This document shows, piece by piece, positions 9,519 through 18,629 of a stretch of DNA of 64,000 nt; the first letter of the stretch is position 1; every line of letters starts with the position of its first letter. A model generated the notes under the pieces. That model had not been told where the DNA came from, did not search any database, and saw only the letters and a list, made by a program, of their open reading frames with translations. The position numbers were made by a program, and so were the translations under genes. The stretch spans positions 1,302,001-1,366,000 of the forward strand of contig NZ_CP091036.1 of NCBI RefSeq assembly GCF_021535135.1, given 5' to 3'. This stretch comes from Antarcticibacterium sp. 1MA-6-2. GTDB lineage: Bacteria > Bacteroidota > Bacteroidia > Flavobacteriales > Flavobacteriaceae.

Positions 9519-10163
9519 ATGAAAAGATTACCTATTTTCCTTATTGCATTAGTGACATTATTTTCTGTTAACGCTCAAAATGCAGATAAGGCAAAAGCGC
9601 TTCTTAATGAAGTATCCTCAAAAGTTAAGTCCTATGACAATATGGTGATTGACTTTAAATACACTCTTGAAAATACCGCAGAAAAAGTAAACCAGGAAAC
9701 GCGGGGAGATGTTAGTATTAAGGGAGACAAATATTTTCTTAATCTTATGGGTACTTCGCAGCTTTTTGATGGAAAAAAGATCTACACTATAATTCCGGAA
9801 GATCAGGAAATCAATGTCTCAACCTACGTTGAAGAAGATGACACTAATATTACCCCTTCCAAGATGTTCAGTTTTTACGAAAATGGCTACACGTACAAAT
9901 GGGATATTGTTCAGGATGTAAAAGGCCGTAAAATCCAGTATATTAAGTTGACCCCTATTGACAGTAATGCAGATGTAAAAAATATTTTATTGGGAATAGA
10001 CACACAAACCAAACATATTTATAACCTTATTCAAACCCAGGATAATGGTACAAAAATTACCATCACGGTAAAAAGTTTTAAGACCAATCAACCTTTAGCA
10101 AAAAATCTCTTCAGCTTTTCCGAAGACAGATATAGCGATTACTACATCAACAGACTGGATTAA
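9519..10163 (+). CDS. lolA: Outer-membrane lipoprotein carrier LolA
   Basis: Periplasmic LolA-family chaperone, 214 residues, with a signal peptide ending SVNAQ. The body (LLNEVSSKVKSYDNMVIDFKY; GDKYFLNLMGTSQLFDGKKIY) matches the incomplete beta-barrel that binds lipoprotein acyl chains released by LolCDE. It lies 15 bases after ftsK and 2 bases before the LptF/G permease. The whole ftsK-lolA-lpt-ribBA segment reads as an envelope-related run of co-oriented genes. Confidence 0.85.
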   Translation: MKRLPIFLIALVTLFSVNAQNADKAKALLNEVSSKVKSYDNMVIDFKYTLENTAEKVNQETRGDVSIKGDKYFLNLMGTSQLFDGKKIYTIIPEDQEINVSTYVEEDDTNITPSKMFSFYENGYTYKWDIVQDVKGRKIQYIKLTPIDSNADVKNILLGIDTQTKHIYNLIQTQDNGTKITITVKSFKTNQPLAKNLFSFSEDRYSDYYINRLD

Positions 10164-10165
10164 TT

Positions 10166-11608
10166 TTGAAGATACTTGACAGATACATACTGGTAAGTTA
10201 TTTAAAGACATTCTTTACGGTATTTATCATCCTCATGTTCATTTTTGTACTCCAAACCATATGGTTGTACATTGGAGAACTAGCAGGAAAAGATCTGGAT
10301 GTAGAAATTATTCTAAAATTTCTGCTTTATTTTTCCCCAAAATTAATTCCGCTTGTCCTTCCATTATCCATTCTTCTTACTTCGATCATGGTTTTTGGGA
10401 GTTTTGCTGAAAATTATGAATTTGCTGCGATGAAATCATCGGGGATTTCTTTACAGCGGGCCATGCGAAGTCTTACCTTTTTTATCCTTCTGCTTAGTGG
10501 AATTGCCTTTTTCTTCGCGAATAATGTGATTCCTGCTTCAGAATTTAAATCTATTAACCTTCGGAAGAATATTGCCCAGTTAAAACCTGCAATGGCAATT
10601 TCTGAAGGAACTTTTAATGATGTAGGAGATTTTAATATTAAAGTAGAAGATAAAACAGGAGAAAATGACCAATTTCTTAACGATGTAATTATTCATCAAA
10701 AAACTGCACGTGGAGGAAACTTAACTGTAATAAAAGCCAATAGAGGAGAATTAGTGGGAAGCACAGATTCCGATGTGCTTTCTCTTATCCTTTTCGATGG
10801 TAATTATTATAATGATATTCCTCAAAATGATCCTTCCAGACGGGCTAACAAACCTTTTGCCAAGAGTTCTTTTGAAAAGCACACCATCAACATTGATATT
10901 TCAGATTTTAATGATGTTGACCTGGATGACGAGAATTACAAAAATTCTCAAAATATGCTTAAGATCTCGGAACTTACTCAAAGTATCGATTCTTTTTCCA
11001 CTGCCTACAACCAGGAGAGGAGAAAATTTGCTGATGTTATTTACACCAGGTCGGGAGCGACACAGTATAACAGCAATTTTTTTCCGAATGATAGTTTGCC
11101 CGAAGTTGACAATTCAATACTTGAACTTTACGATACAGAGGAAGCTTTACAGATATTAAATCTCTCCATAGGCTCTGTAGACGCTCTTGTTTCTACAGCA
11201 AATATTAAAAAGCAGGAATTCAAGACCAGTACCAAACAGCTGAATAAATTTGAAATTGCCCTGCACGAGAAATATGTGCTCGCTTTTGCCTGTATAATAT
11301 TGTTCTTCGTGGGTGCACCCCTGGGAGCAATTATAAGAAAAGGAGGAATGGGCCTGCCAATGGTAATTGCCATTCTAATTTTCCTTACTTATCACTTTAT
11401 TGGAATTTTTGCCAAAAATAGTGCAGAAGACGGAACAATAAGCCCGGTTTTGGCAGCCTGGTTGTCAACCTTAATTATGTTACCCCTCGGAGTATTCTTT
11501 ACCTACCGCGCAACCACAGATCAGGGACTGTTGGCTTTTGGAAATCTTATCAGGCCCATTAGCAAACAGCTGAAAAAACTCGCCCTTATTCGAAAGGAAA
11601 AGAAATAG
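10166..11608 (+). CDS. LptF/LptG family LPS export permease
   Basis: Inner-membrane permease of the YjgP/YjgQ family, 480 residues. Three N-terminal membrane segments (LKTFFTVFIILMFIFVLQTI; PKLIPLVLPLSILLTSIM; LTFFILLLSGIAFFF), a large periplasmic beta-jellyroll (about 130-370) and three C-terminal segments are visible. With LptB it extracts lipopolysaccharide from the inner membrane. Translation starts at TTG 10166, two bases after lolA stops; no ATG fits better. The periplasmic domain is longer than in proteobacteria, as is usual in Bacteroidota. LptF and LptG cannot be told apart by eye. Confidence 0.85.
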   Translation: MKILDRYILVSYLKTFFTVFIILMFIFVLQTIWLYIGELAGKDLDVEIILKFLLYFSPKLIPLVLPLSILLTSIMVFGSFAENYEFAAMKSSGISLQRAMRSLTFFILLLSGIAFFFANNVIPASEFKSINLRKNIAQLKPAMAISEGTFNDVGDFNIKVEDKTGENDQFLNDVIIHQKTARGGNLTVIKANRGELVGSTDSDVLSLILFDGNYYNDIPQNDPSRRANKPFAKSSFEKHTINIDISDFNDVDLDDENYKNSQNMLKISELTQSIDSFSTAYNQERRKFADVIYTRSGATQYNSNFFPNDSLPEVDNSILELYDTEEALQILNLSIGSVDALVSTANIKKQEFKTSTKQLNKFEIALHEKYVLAFACIILFFVGAPLGAIIRKGGMGLPMVIAILIFLTYHFIGIFAKNSAEDGTISPVLAAWLSTLIMLPLGVFFTYRATTDQGLLAFGNLIRPISKQLKKLALIRKEKK

Positions 11609-11614
11609 ATTAAA

Positions 11615-11622
11615 TACCTTTG
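11615..11622 (+). promoter_or_regulatory. -7 box upstream of ribBA
   Basis: TACCTTTG matches TAnnTTTG, immediately after the permease stop codon and 27 bases before the GTG at 11649. Confidence 0.45.
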
Positions 11623-11648
11623 CAGCTTTAAATATAATCCCCTGTATT

Positions 11649-12794
11649 GTGCAAAATACTTCAACTGAAAATATGATTGTTCTTCATACTATAAAAGAAG
11701 CTATAGATGATATACGTGAAGGAAAAGTTATTATAGTAGTAGATGATATTGATCGTGAAAATGAAGGAGATTTCCTCGCCGCAGCAGAAAAAGTAACTCC
11801 CGAAATAATTAATTTCATGGCCACACATGGCCGCGGGCTCATTTGTGCTCCCATTACTGAAGAACGTTGTAAGGAACTGAAGCTGGAAATGATGGTAGGA
11901 AACAATACAGATCCTATGGAAACTGCTTTTACAATTTCTGTTGACCTTAAGGGAAAAGGTGTAACAACGGGAATTTCAGCTTTAGACAGAGCGAAGACTG
12001 TAAAGGCTCTTATAGATCCAGATGTAAAACCCCATGACCTTGGTCGTCCTGGTCATATTTTTCCCCTTAAGGCCAAAGAAGGTGGTGTTTTAAGAAGGAC
12101 CGGGCATACTGAAGCTGCAATAGATTTCGCCAGGCTTGCAGGTTTCCAGCTTACAGGTGTAATTGTAGAAATCATGAATGAAGACGGGAGCATGGCCCGA
12201 CTACCTCAGCTAATAGAAGTCGCTAATAAATTCGACCTTAAAATAGTCTCTATTGAAGATCTGGTTGCATACAGGATGCAACACGATTCTCTTATAGAAA
12301 AGATGGAAGATTTTGACATTAACACCAGATTTGGCACTTTTAGGTTAAGGGCCTATAAACAAACTACAAATAATCAGGTTCACATTGCCCTTACCAAAGG
12401 ATCCTGGGGACCTAACCAGGAAATTTTAGTACGGGTAAATTCTACCCTGGTAAATAATGATATGCTAGGAACCCTTACCAACAATCCTGAGAAAAAGCTG
12501 GAGGATATGTTCAGGGCAATTAATGAAGAAGGACGTGGGGCTATAGTATTTATTAATCAGGAAAGCCAGTCTTTGAATCTTTTAAAACGCCTCAAGGAAT
12601 TAAAAGAGCGCCAGAAAAAAGGAGAAATGAAGGCACCACCTATTTCTATGGATAATAAAGATTTTGGAATAGGCGCACAAATCCTGCACGACCTCGAAAT
12701 TCATAAAATACGTTTGTTATCAAATTCGGGACAAACGAAACGGGTGGGAATGATAGGTTACGGTTTGGAGATAACCGAATACGTTCCTTATTAA
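11649..12794 (+). CDS. ribB: 3,4-dihydroxy-2-butanone 4-phosphate synthase with degenerate GTP cyclohydrolase II domain
   Basis: Riboflavin pathway protein of about 381 residues. The N-terminal half is a complete DHBP synthase (ribulose 5-phosphate to DHBP plus formate), with DDIDRENEGD at the acidic loop, ATHGRGLICAP, and RPGHIFPL-RRTGHTEAA. The C-terminal half aligns with GTP cyclohydrolase II (TRFGTFRLRAY; RVNSTLVNNDMLG), but the zinc-binding Cys residues expected after RVHSEC are absent. That half is therefore unlikely to hydrolyse GTP. Such degenerate RibBA fusions are known in Bacteroidota, and a separate RibA would be needed. Start is GTG 11649 or ATG 11679. Confidence 0.88.
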   Translation: MQNTSTENMIVLHTIKEAIDDIREGKVIIVVDDIDRENEGDFLAAAEKVTPEIINFMATHGRGLICAPITEERCKELKLEMMVGNNTDPMETAFTISVDLKGKGVTTGISALDRAKTVKALIDPDVKPHDLGRPGHIFPLKAKEGGVLRRTGHTEAAIDFARLAGFQLTGVIVEIMNEDGSMARLPQLIEVANKFDLKIVSIEDLVAYRMQHDSLIEKMEDFDINTRFGTFRLRAYKQTTNNQVHIALTKGSWGPNQEILVRVNSTLVNNDMLGTLTNNPEKKLEDMFRAINEEGRGAIVFINQESQSLNLLKRLKELKERQKKGEMKAPPISMDNKDFGIGAQILHDLEIHKIRLLSNSGQTKRVGMIGYGLEITEYVPY

Positions 12795-12795
12795 T

Positions 12796-13455
12796 TTACA
12801 ATTCAATAATTACATCGCTAAGCGGGCGCCTCACCTTTTCAAATTCTGAAAACATATCATCTTTTGCCCTGTAACCCACAGGTAGCACAAGTACGCTTTC
12901 AAGGTTCCTGTCTTCCAACCCCAGAAGATCATTATATTCTTTGGGTTCAAAACCTTCCATGGGACAGGCATCTATAGCCTCTGTTGCACAAACTGTCATT
13001 AAGGTTCCCAGAGCAAGATAGGCCTGATTGGTGGCCCATACAGATATTTCATCAATATGTTTTTTTTCAAAATCTCCAATAAGAAAATTTTGAAAGGGTT
13101 GGAGAATATCGGCGGGGGTAGCTCTGATTGCGTGTACACGTTTAAAATAACGTTCTATGAATTCCCTGTCAACTTTGTTCTCAATACAAATCACCAAAAC
13201 GTGTGAGGCCGTAGCTACCTGTTTTTGGTTAAAAGAATATTTCACCAGTTTCTCCTGCAACTCTTTGTTTTGAATAATAACCAATTTAATAGGTTGCAAC
13301 CCATAAGAAGTAGCAGTTAAATTAAAAGCATTTTTAAGTACCTCAATTTTTCCCTTTGGGAGAAGTTTTTGACTATCAAATTTTTTTGTTGCATAACGCC
13401 ACTTTAGTGCTTTAATATTTTCCATCATGGTCTCTTTTAGGTGCTCACTCAACAA
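12796..13455 (-). CDS. NAD(P)H-dependent nitroreductase family oxidoreductase
   Basis: FMN-dependent nitroreductase of the NfsB/NfnB type, about 210 residues. It has the N-terminal WRYATKKFD motif binding the FMN phosphate, SYGLQPIKLVII, and the C-terminal GLEDRNLESVLVLPVGYRAKDD. Such enzymes reduce quinones and nitroaromatics with NAD(P)H. A start at the internal MMENIKALKW (ten residues in) fits family length better than the first ATG. It converges on ribBA with one base between their ends and diverges from the YdcF-like gene. Confidence 0.85.
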   Translation of the reverse strand: MLSEHLKETMMENIKALKWRYATKKFDSQKLLPKGKIEVLKNAFNLTATSYGLQPIKLVIIQNKELQEKLVKYSFNQKQVATASHVLVICIENKVDREFIERYFKRVHAIRATPADILQPFQNFLIGDFEKKHIDEISVWATNQAYLALGTLMTVCATEAIDACPMEGFEPKEYNDLLGLEDRNLESVLVLPVGYRAKDDMFSEFEKVRRPLSDVIIEL

Positions 13456-13601
13456 ACTTACATAATAGTTTTCCCCGTAAAAAGACAGTTCGGTAAATTC
13501 TGTTGATGTCTCAACATAGAAAAATTATTTATAGTGCTATTATAGCAGTTTAAATGTTATTTTTATATTTCATTTCAATCAGAAGTTTCCCCTACTTGAA
13601 A

Positions 13602-14258
13602 ATGAAAAAACTAAAAAAGATTTTATTTTTCCTTTTATTCTCATTCCTGTCGGGAATTCTGGTTGTTATTGCTTTAAATTTATATATCTACTCAAGTACC
13701 AATGAAAAGATATATAAAACGGTAGAAGCACTTCCAGAGGCTAACACAGTTATAATTTTAGGAGCCAGTGTTCACGCGAATGGAAAGCTCTCTCCTGTGT
13801 TACAGGATAGGGTTGACACGGGTTTTTATTTATATAGAAAGGGAAAAGTTAAACAATTTCTTCTTACTAGCGATCATAGGACAGATGATTATGACGAGGT
13901 TAGTGCAATGCGAAATTACCTGATGAAAAGAGGAGTACCCCTTAAAGATATTTCTACAGATCCTGCCGGGCTAAACACCTTTGAAAGCATGCATAGGTCT
14001 CAAAACGTTTTTGATGTTTCAAACGCGGTAGTCGTAACACAACCATTCCACCTTCCCCGCACTATATTCATTGCTCAAAATTTAGGTCTGGATTATTCCG
14101 GTTTTCCTGCTGCATCAGTTGAATATAAAACTGAAAAGAAACTTATTTTTCGGGAAAAACTCGCCAACTTTAAAGCTGTTTATGACGTATTCATTCGCAA
14201 TATATCTTCCCGAACCGGGAATGAAACCAAAACTATTAGCTTTATCCCAAAAGAATAA
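13602..14258 (+). CDS. SanA/YdcF-like membrane protein (DUF218)
   Basis: A 218-residue protein with one N-terminal membrane anchor (residues 5-28) and a DUF218 domain. Motifs are VIILGASVHANGKLSPVLQDRVD, FLLTSDHRTDDYDEVSAM and VVVTQPFHLPRT. SanA/YdcF-type proteins influence envelope permeability; biochemical activity is not established. ATG 13602 is preferred over 13554 because it gives a positively charged start (MKKLKKI) directly before the membrane segment. Confidence 0.8.
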   Translation: MKKLKKILFFLLFSFLSGILVVIALNLYIYSSTNEKIYKTVEALPEANTVIILGASVHANGKLSPVLQDRVDTGFYLYRKGKVKQFLLTSDHRTDDYDEVSAMRNYLMKRGVPLKDISTDPAGLNTFESMHRSQNVFDVSNAVVVTQPFHLPRTIFIAQNLGLDYSGFPAASVEYKTEKKLIFREKLANFKAVYDVFIRNISSRTGNETKTISFIPKE

Positions 14259-14318
14259 GAATTGCTTATCTCGTAATATTTGGTATCTTTAATAGGACTA
14301 ACCAAAACTGAAAATTAT

Positions 14319-14675
14319 ATGTTACAATGGCTTTTTCACATCCTTCTTGATGCAGTTGTGTTGCTAATTGCTGCAAAATATATGTCCAAAGTTGAACTTA
14401 AGGGCTTTAAAACGGCCATTATAGTGGCACTTATTATTGGAGTTTTAAGTTTTCTGCTCAGCTGGATCCTTACTGCTGTTCTCAATATTGCAACTCTGGG
14501 GCTTTTCTATTTTATTGGACTTGGCTTTATAATTAGAATAATAGTCAATGCTATTATTATAGAAATTGCAGATAAACTAAGTAAAGATTTTAACACTGTT
14601 GGTTTTTTACCTTCCTTATGGCTGGCCGTTATACTAGCCATAGTTAGTGCTATCTTAGACGCAATCCTATTTTAA
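14319..14675 (+). CDS. Phage-holin-4-type small membrane protein
   Basis: About 118 residues with four hydrophobic segments (LLDAVVLLIAAKYM; AIIVALIIGVLSFLLSWILTAVL; LGLFYFIGLGFIIRIIVNAI; LWLAVILAIVSAIL). The pattern matches the Phage_holin_4_2 / YvlD family of chromosomal membrane proteins, whose name does not imply phage origin. No phage genes are nearby. ATG 14319 is chosen over a TTG at 14280. A strong terminator follows. Confidence 0.7.
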   Translation: MLQWLFHILLDAVVLLIAAKYMSKVELKGFKTAIIVALIIGVLSFLLSWILTAVLNIATLGLFYFIGLGFIIRIIVNAIIIEIADKLSKDFNTVGFLPSLWLAVILAIVSAILDAILF

Positions 14676-14696
14676 ATTATATTTTGAGATCTTCCA

Positions 14697-14723
14697 TAAC
14701 CCGCACCTGGTGCGGGTTTTTTT
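14697..14723 (+). terminator. Strong Rho-independent terminator
   Basis: AACCCGCACC and GGTGCGGGTT are perfect inverted repeats around a minimal loop, followed by a T run. The loop contains ACCTGGT. Confidence 0.9.
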
Positions 14724-14800
14724 ATATAAGCAATTAGGATTAGCTATACCTTAAGTGGTTATTATTATCCCAATTCCATAGGTGTAAATTCATTATGTTT

Positions 14801-14808
14801 TATCTTTG
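14801..14808 (+). promoter_or_regulatory. -7 box upstream of the HAD phosphatase
   Basis: TATCTTTG matches TAnnTTTG, 21 bases before the ATG at 14829; no clear -33 element. Confidence 0.45.
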
Positions 14809-14828
14809 AAATTAATAAAAAGCTGAAA

Positions 14829-15635
14829 ATGATTAAATTGATAGTAGCCGATATGGACGGCACCTTATTAAATGACAAACACGAATTACATCCCGACTTT
14901 TGGGAGATAGAAGAGGCCCTCCACAAGAACGATATTCTTTTTGCTGTGGCTAGCGGGCGCCAATATTATAATCTTGAATCCAATTTTAAAAGGATCAAAG
15001 ACAGAATGATATTCTTTGCTGAAAATGGTACTCACGTAGTTCATCAGGACAAAGAACTTTATGTAAATGAACTGGATGCTGAAGCAGCAAAGAAATTTAT
15101 TGAAATAGGAAGAACCTTGAATGGTGTGCAGGTTGTGCTCTGCGGAAAAACCTCTGCTTATGTTGAAAATAAGGATGAGAAATTTATTTCAGAAATAAAA
15201 AAGTATTACGAGCGCCTGGAGTTTGTAGAAGACCTCACAACTGTTGAAGATACCATTTTAAAAGTGACCATCTGTGAATGGAAGGGTGTGGAAGAAAACA
15301 GTTACAAATCTTTTAAAGAGTTTGAACAGGATTATAAAGTTGCAGTTGCTGCGAGGATCTTTCTGGACATCACTTCAAAAACTGCTAATAAAGGAAATGC
15401 TATAAAAAAAGTACAGGAAAAATTGAAAATATCTCCTGAAGAAACCCTGGTTTTTGGTGATTATTTAAACGACCTTGAAATGATGCAAAATGCTTCCTAC
15501 AGCTATGCTATGAAGAATGCTCATCCAGAAATTTTAAAGGCAGGTAAACATTCCACAAAATTTGATAACAATGAAAACGGAGTATTAAAAACTATCCTGG
15601 AACTAGAACTTATTGATTTTCCCGTGGTAAAATAG
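14829..15635 (+). CDS. HAD hydrolase, Cof family sugar-phosphate phosphatase
   Basis: Cytosolic HAD-IIB (Cof-type) phosphatase, 268 residues. Motif I is DMDGTLL (nucleophile Asp near residue 8), motif II is VASGR near 43, the motif III Lys lies in the TANKGNAIKK stretch, and motif IV is FGDYLNDLEMM. A type-IIB cap sits between motifs II and III. Family members dephosphorylate small phosphosugars, FMN or PLP; the substrate cannot be predicted. It converges on the secreted-protein gene at 15642 with six bases between. Confidence 0.88.
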   Translation: MIKLIVADMDGTLLNDKHELHPDFWEIEEALHKNDILFAVASGRQYYNLESNFKRIKDRMIFFAENGTHVVHQDKELYVNELDAEAAKKFIEIGRTLNGVQVVLCGKTSAYVENKDEKFISEIKKYYERLEFVEDLTTVEDTILKVTICEWKGVEENSYKSFKEFEQDYKVAVAARIFLDITSKTANKGNAIKKVQEKLKISPEETLVFGDYLNDLEMMQNASYSYAMKNAHPEILKAGKHSTKFDNNENGVLKTILELELIDFPVVK

Positions 15636-15641
15636 TTCACA

Positions 15642-16409
15642 TTATTGAACTATAATATTGGTTTTATCCAATCCCGTATTTCCTGTAGCGGGATCAAAGG
15701 AGTAAACCACTACTTCATAGTTCCCTGCTGTAAGCGAGGTCTTGGCAGAAAAAGTACTGGCTTTTTCATCGGCTTTTAGTTTTATTGTATTTGATTCTCC
15801 ACTGTCTTTGGTAATTGTTGCTGAAACATCATAATTATCGGAATTCCAAATTCCGCCTGGAGTGACGGGACAACCACACATCATTACAACATTAGCAGTA
15901 ATTTTTATCTCTTCTTCAGCTCCAATTCGTTCGTGGGTTTGAGGGGACAAAATATCTACCACAAATCCGGGAATTTCAAGAATAACTCCGTCTCCTGTAA
16001 TATTTTTTCCGGGGATAACCCACAGCTGGGTACTGGACCTCACGCTTGCCTGTTTTTTATTTACAGGTGCTATTGCATCTACAGTAACAAAAACTGGCTT
16101 TTCAATAGTTAGCCGGGCCAAAAATCCGGCTGTTTTATCATCTGTAAGTTGTTTTCCTCTCGTTCTGGGCTCCTTCATTATTTTATCGGTATCTCCAGTA
16201 GATCCCCTGGTTAGACCTTCAGCTAAAATTTCACCTGTTGTAGCGTCTCGTACCACTATTTGCGCACCTCCTATAGAGCTCCCAATAAATTTGGCATCTT
16301 TACTCTGTACCCTTATCATTACAGTTGTTTCTTGTGCTGTTATATTCTGAAAAATCAGAAATAGCAATAAAAGAGATACTACCCTGGGTATTTTGTTTAT
16401 AGTTTTCAT
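15642..16409 (-). CDS. Secreted protein of unknown function with Ig-like C-terminal region
   Basis: About 255 residues beginning MKTINKIPRVVSLLLLFLIF with a signal peptide ending ITAQ. An upstream ATG ten residues earlier is less likely. The body is beta-rich: a repeated-looking first half (VQSKDAKFIGSSIGGAQIVVRD) and an Ig-like second half (TAGNYEVVVYSFDPATGNTG). A conserved-looking VMMCGCPVTPGGIW stretch near residue 180 could bind metal or form a disulfide. I do not recognise the family. It is predicted periplasmic or surface-exposed and follows the L,D-transpeptidase gene by about 40 bases on the same strand. Confidence 0.7.
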   Translation of the reverse strand: MKTINKIPRVVSLLLLFLIFQNITAQETTVMIRVQSKDAKFIGSSIGGAQIVVRDATTGEILAEGLTRGSTGDTDKIMKEPRTRGKQLTDDKTAGFLARLTIEKPVFVTVDAIAPVNKKQASVRSSTQLWVIPGKNITGDGVILEIPGFVVDILSPQTHERIGAEEEIKITANVVMMCGCPVTPGGIWNSDNYDVSATITKDSGESNTIKLKADEKASTFSAKTSLTAGNYEVVVYSFDPATGNTGLDKTNIIVQ

Positions 16410-16450
16410 TCTTGCAATTAAATATTCTCCAAAGTACAAATTTAAAGAAG

Positions 16451-17417
16451 TTATTCCTGAACAAGGTTAATGGAGTCGTTATCTATTTCCTGAAAATTTC
16501 TTTCATCCTTAAAATAGTTTTCGGCATATTTCTTTAAAATGGCCAGCTCCTCATTTGATATAGAATTTGCCTCCGGATTCTCCGGTAGTTGCTGCCAGGG
16601 AAAAGGATCCTGATAATTGTACTCTCCATAAACCATAAATGGTGTACCATTTTTGACAATTTTTTGCCCAGCTTTATCCAGCTCCCATTGCCGGGCCCAG
16701 TCATAAATAAATTTGGCGTCATCCATATATAGTCTTACACACGCGTGACTGGCGGGGAAACCGGGCAAAAGGTATTGATGTGTTCCTACACCTTCAAAGT
16801 TCATGAAATTAAAGTAATAAGGCAGGATCCAATCGCGGTTCACTGTACTTACTTTCCGCTGGGCTTTATAATTTCCGTAGTGTAAGCCATTGGGTGTGGG
16901 AGTAGACTGCTTTCCTGAGCTTACTTAGCCCCCACCGTATTAACTCACCTTTTTCATACAGTCCAAAAGCCTGTACCCTTTGTGAAATAAGGACCACTTT
17001 TGGAATGGAATCAAGGATCCCCAGTGATGCGGGAAAAGGAGCATATTTATTAAAATCAGCAAGAAGGGTATCAGGAAAAACAAGGCTTGTCCCCACTCCT
17101 ACCCGTACTTACTCAATGCGATTTAAAGCAAATATAATTCTTTGCTGTTCCTCACTGTACAGTCCCAAAATACTATCCCGGGAATTGGCATCTATTAGCG
17201 AATCTAATCGATATTTTATTACCAGAGGTGGGATTATCAATTCTTCTTCTGCAATTTTCAGGGAATCCCTATGAAGGCTGTCTCTAATCCTCTCCTTTTC
17301 AATTATCTCCTGTTTTTCTTCGGAACGATCATCAGCACACGAAAAGAGGAATATAAGAATTACCGCGAATGGGAAAAAATAAAATTTTCGGTTAACAAAG
17401 GAAAAGTCCGTTTTCAA
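16451..17417 (-). CDS. L,D-transpeptidase, YkuD family (interrupted at 17109 and 16924)
   Basis: Lipoprotein-like N-terminus (LFSCADD) followed by a YkuD catalytic domain. The active-site motif is SHACVRL (SHGCVRL in most members), after GTHQYLLPG in the last piece. It would form L,D-crosslinks in peptidoglycan or attach proteins. The first interruption is an in-frame TAA at 17111-17109 where homologs continue (RIE-stop-VRVG); if ACTTACTC was ACTGGCTC, the codon becomes Pro. The second is a +1 shift at 16924 (ACTTAGCC for ACTGGCC on the + strand). Both match the window-wide signature. Restored length is about 320 residues. Confidence 0.8.
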
Positions 17418-17617
17418 TATGAGGGGCTTTAGTGCAAAATTTAGTCGTCCGGCAATACCTTACCTTTCTAAAATTTATGATCTACTGAAATTGATATTAT
17501 AAGATGAAGATAATATTATCAAAATTGCAGCTGGCATTTCTAACAAACTTTTAACGACGCAAATTAGCTATTCCAAGCTCTCCCTCTTAGCTTGCGAAAA
17601 TATTCTTAAAAAAGAAA

Positions 17618-18103
17618 ATGATGAAGATGCTAAAAATGAAAAGGAAATTGAGCACTCTATTGGTGTGTGCAGGCTTATTTTCGGGAACAGCTGTAATAGC
17701 CCAGGTACCGCAAGCGAACCAGCAACAGGAACAACAGGTAAAGGTTACAGATGCCGAACTGGAAAAATTTGCAGCTGCATACCAGGGTATACAGGTGGCA
17801 AATCAGGATGCGCAAAAGAAGATGATAGCCGCTGTGGAAGAACAAGACTTAAAAATTGAAACTTTTAATGAAATTCACCAGGCTAAGATGCAGAATAAAA
17901 AAGTGGAAGCTTCTAAAGAGGACCAGGAAAAACATGCAAAAGCGGTTGAAACCCTGGATAAACTCCAGCCTGAGATTCAGGCTCAAATGGAAAAAATTAT
18001 TACCGATGCAGGACTTACAGTAGAACGTTTCGAACAAATCAATACTGCCATGCAATCCAATCCTGAAATCCTTCAAAGACTTCAAAAGATTATGTCCTCA
18101 TAA
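17618..18103 (+). CDS. DUF4168 secreted protein
   Basis: About 160 residues: signal peptide (LSTLLVCAGLFSGTAVIAQ), a short Q-rich stretch, then a helical DUF4168 domain (VTDAELEKFAAAYQGIQVANQ ... LTVERFEQINTAMQSNPEILQRL). Family function is unknown; members are periplasmic helical proteins. Two ATGs in tandem begin the frame. No partner gene is obvious: it lies alone between the L,D-transpeptidase and csp. Confidence 0.8.
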   Translation: MMKMLKMKRKLSTLLVCAGLFSGTAVIAQVPQANQQQEQQVKVTDAELEKFAAAYQGIQVANQDAQKKMIAAVEEQDLKIETFNEIHQAKMQNKKVEASKEDQEKHAKAVETLDKLQPEIQAQMEKIITDAGLTVERFEQINTAMQSNPEILQRLQKIMSS

Positions 18104-18244
18104 TAAAATAATCTGGAAGCAGAGGCTTTAAATATAAAGCCACTCTCCATTATACATTTTGTGAACTTTAAATTATTTTCACAGCAAAAGATGATTTTTT
18201 AAAATATTTTAAATAAAATTTAAATTCTGCTGAAAAGTCATTAA

Positions 18245-18259
18245 TTTGATATACATTTG
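18245..18259 (+). promoter_or_regulatory. -7 region of the cold-shock gene
   Basis: TACATTTG at 18252-18259 matches TAnnTTTG, 21 bases before the ATG. The leader predicted from this box is short, so this does not look like the long cold-responsive leader of cspA-type genes. Confidence 0.5.
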
Positions 18260-18280
18260 TGCAAATTAAATTTATATATA

Positions 18281-18472
18281 ATGAATAGAGGAACTGTGAA
18301 ATTCTTTAACGATACTAAAGGATTTGGATTTATTACAGACGAAGAATCAAACAAAGAATATTTTGTACATGCAAATGGTCTTGTTGATGACATCAGAGAG
18401 AATGACGAAGTTACGTTTGATCTTGAAGAAGGAAGAAAAGGATTAAATGCAGTAAACGTAAAACAAGCTTAG
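18281..18472 (+). CDS. Cold-shock domain protein
   Basis: 63-residue single CSD protein (MNRGTVKFFNDTKGFGFI; YFVHANGL) with RNP1 (KGFGFI) and an RNP2-like YFVHA motif, so it binds single-stranded RNA/DNA as an RNA chaperone. The ATG at 18281 is used because an upstream GTG-type extension (eight residues) lies inside the promoter. A strong terminator follows. Confidence 0.93.
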   Translation: MNRGTVKFFNDTKGFGFITDEESNKEYFVHANGLVDDIRENDEVTFDLEEGRKGLNAVNVKQA

Positions 18473-18509
18473 GCTTTGTTTATATAGTTACTATACTTAT
18501 GAAAGTTTC

Positions 18510-18541
18510 AAGCCCTGCACATTGTGCAGGGCTTTTTTTCT
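18510..18541 (+). terminator. Terminator of the cold-shock gene
   Basis: AGCCCTGCACA and TGTGCAGGGCT flank a two-base loop and are followed by TTTTTTTCTT. Confidence 0.9.
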
Positions 18542-18629
18542 TATAAGGGCAATGGTTTTTATAAACCATTCAATAATGTTATCTTTATAAAAAAGAGAAA
18601 TTGACATTACCCGCCTCTACTAAATTAAT

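Noticed and set aside
14319..14675. Prophage remnant suggested by the holin-type protein
   Set aside because: The family is common as a chromosomal membrane protein and no other phage gene lies nearby.
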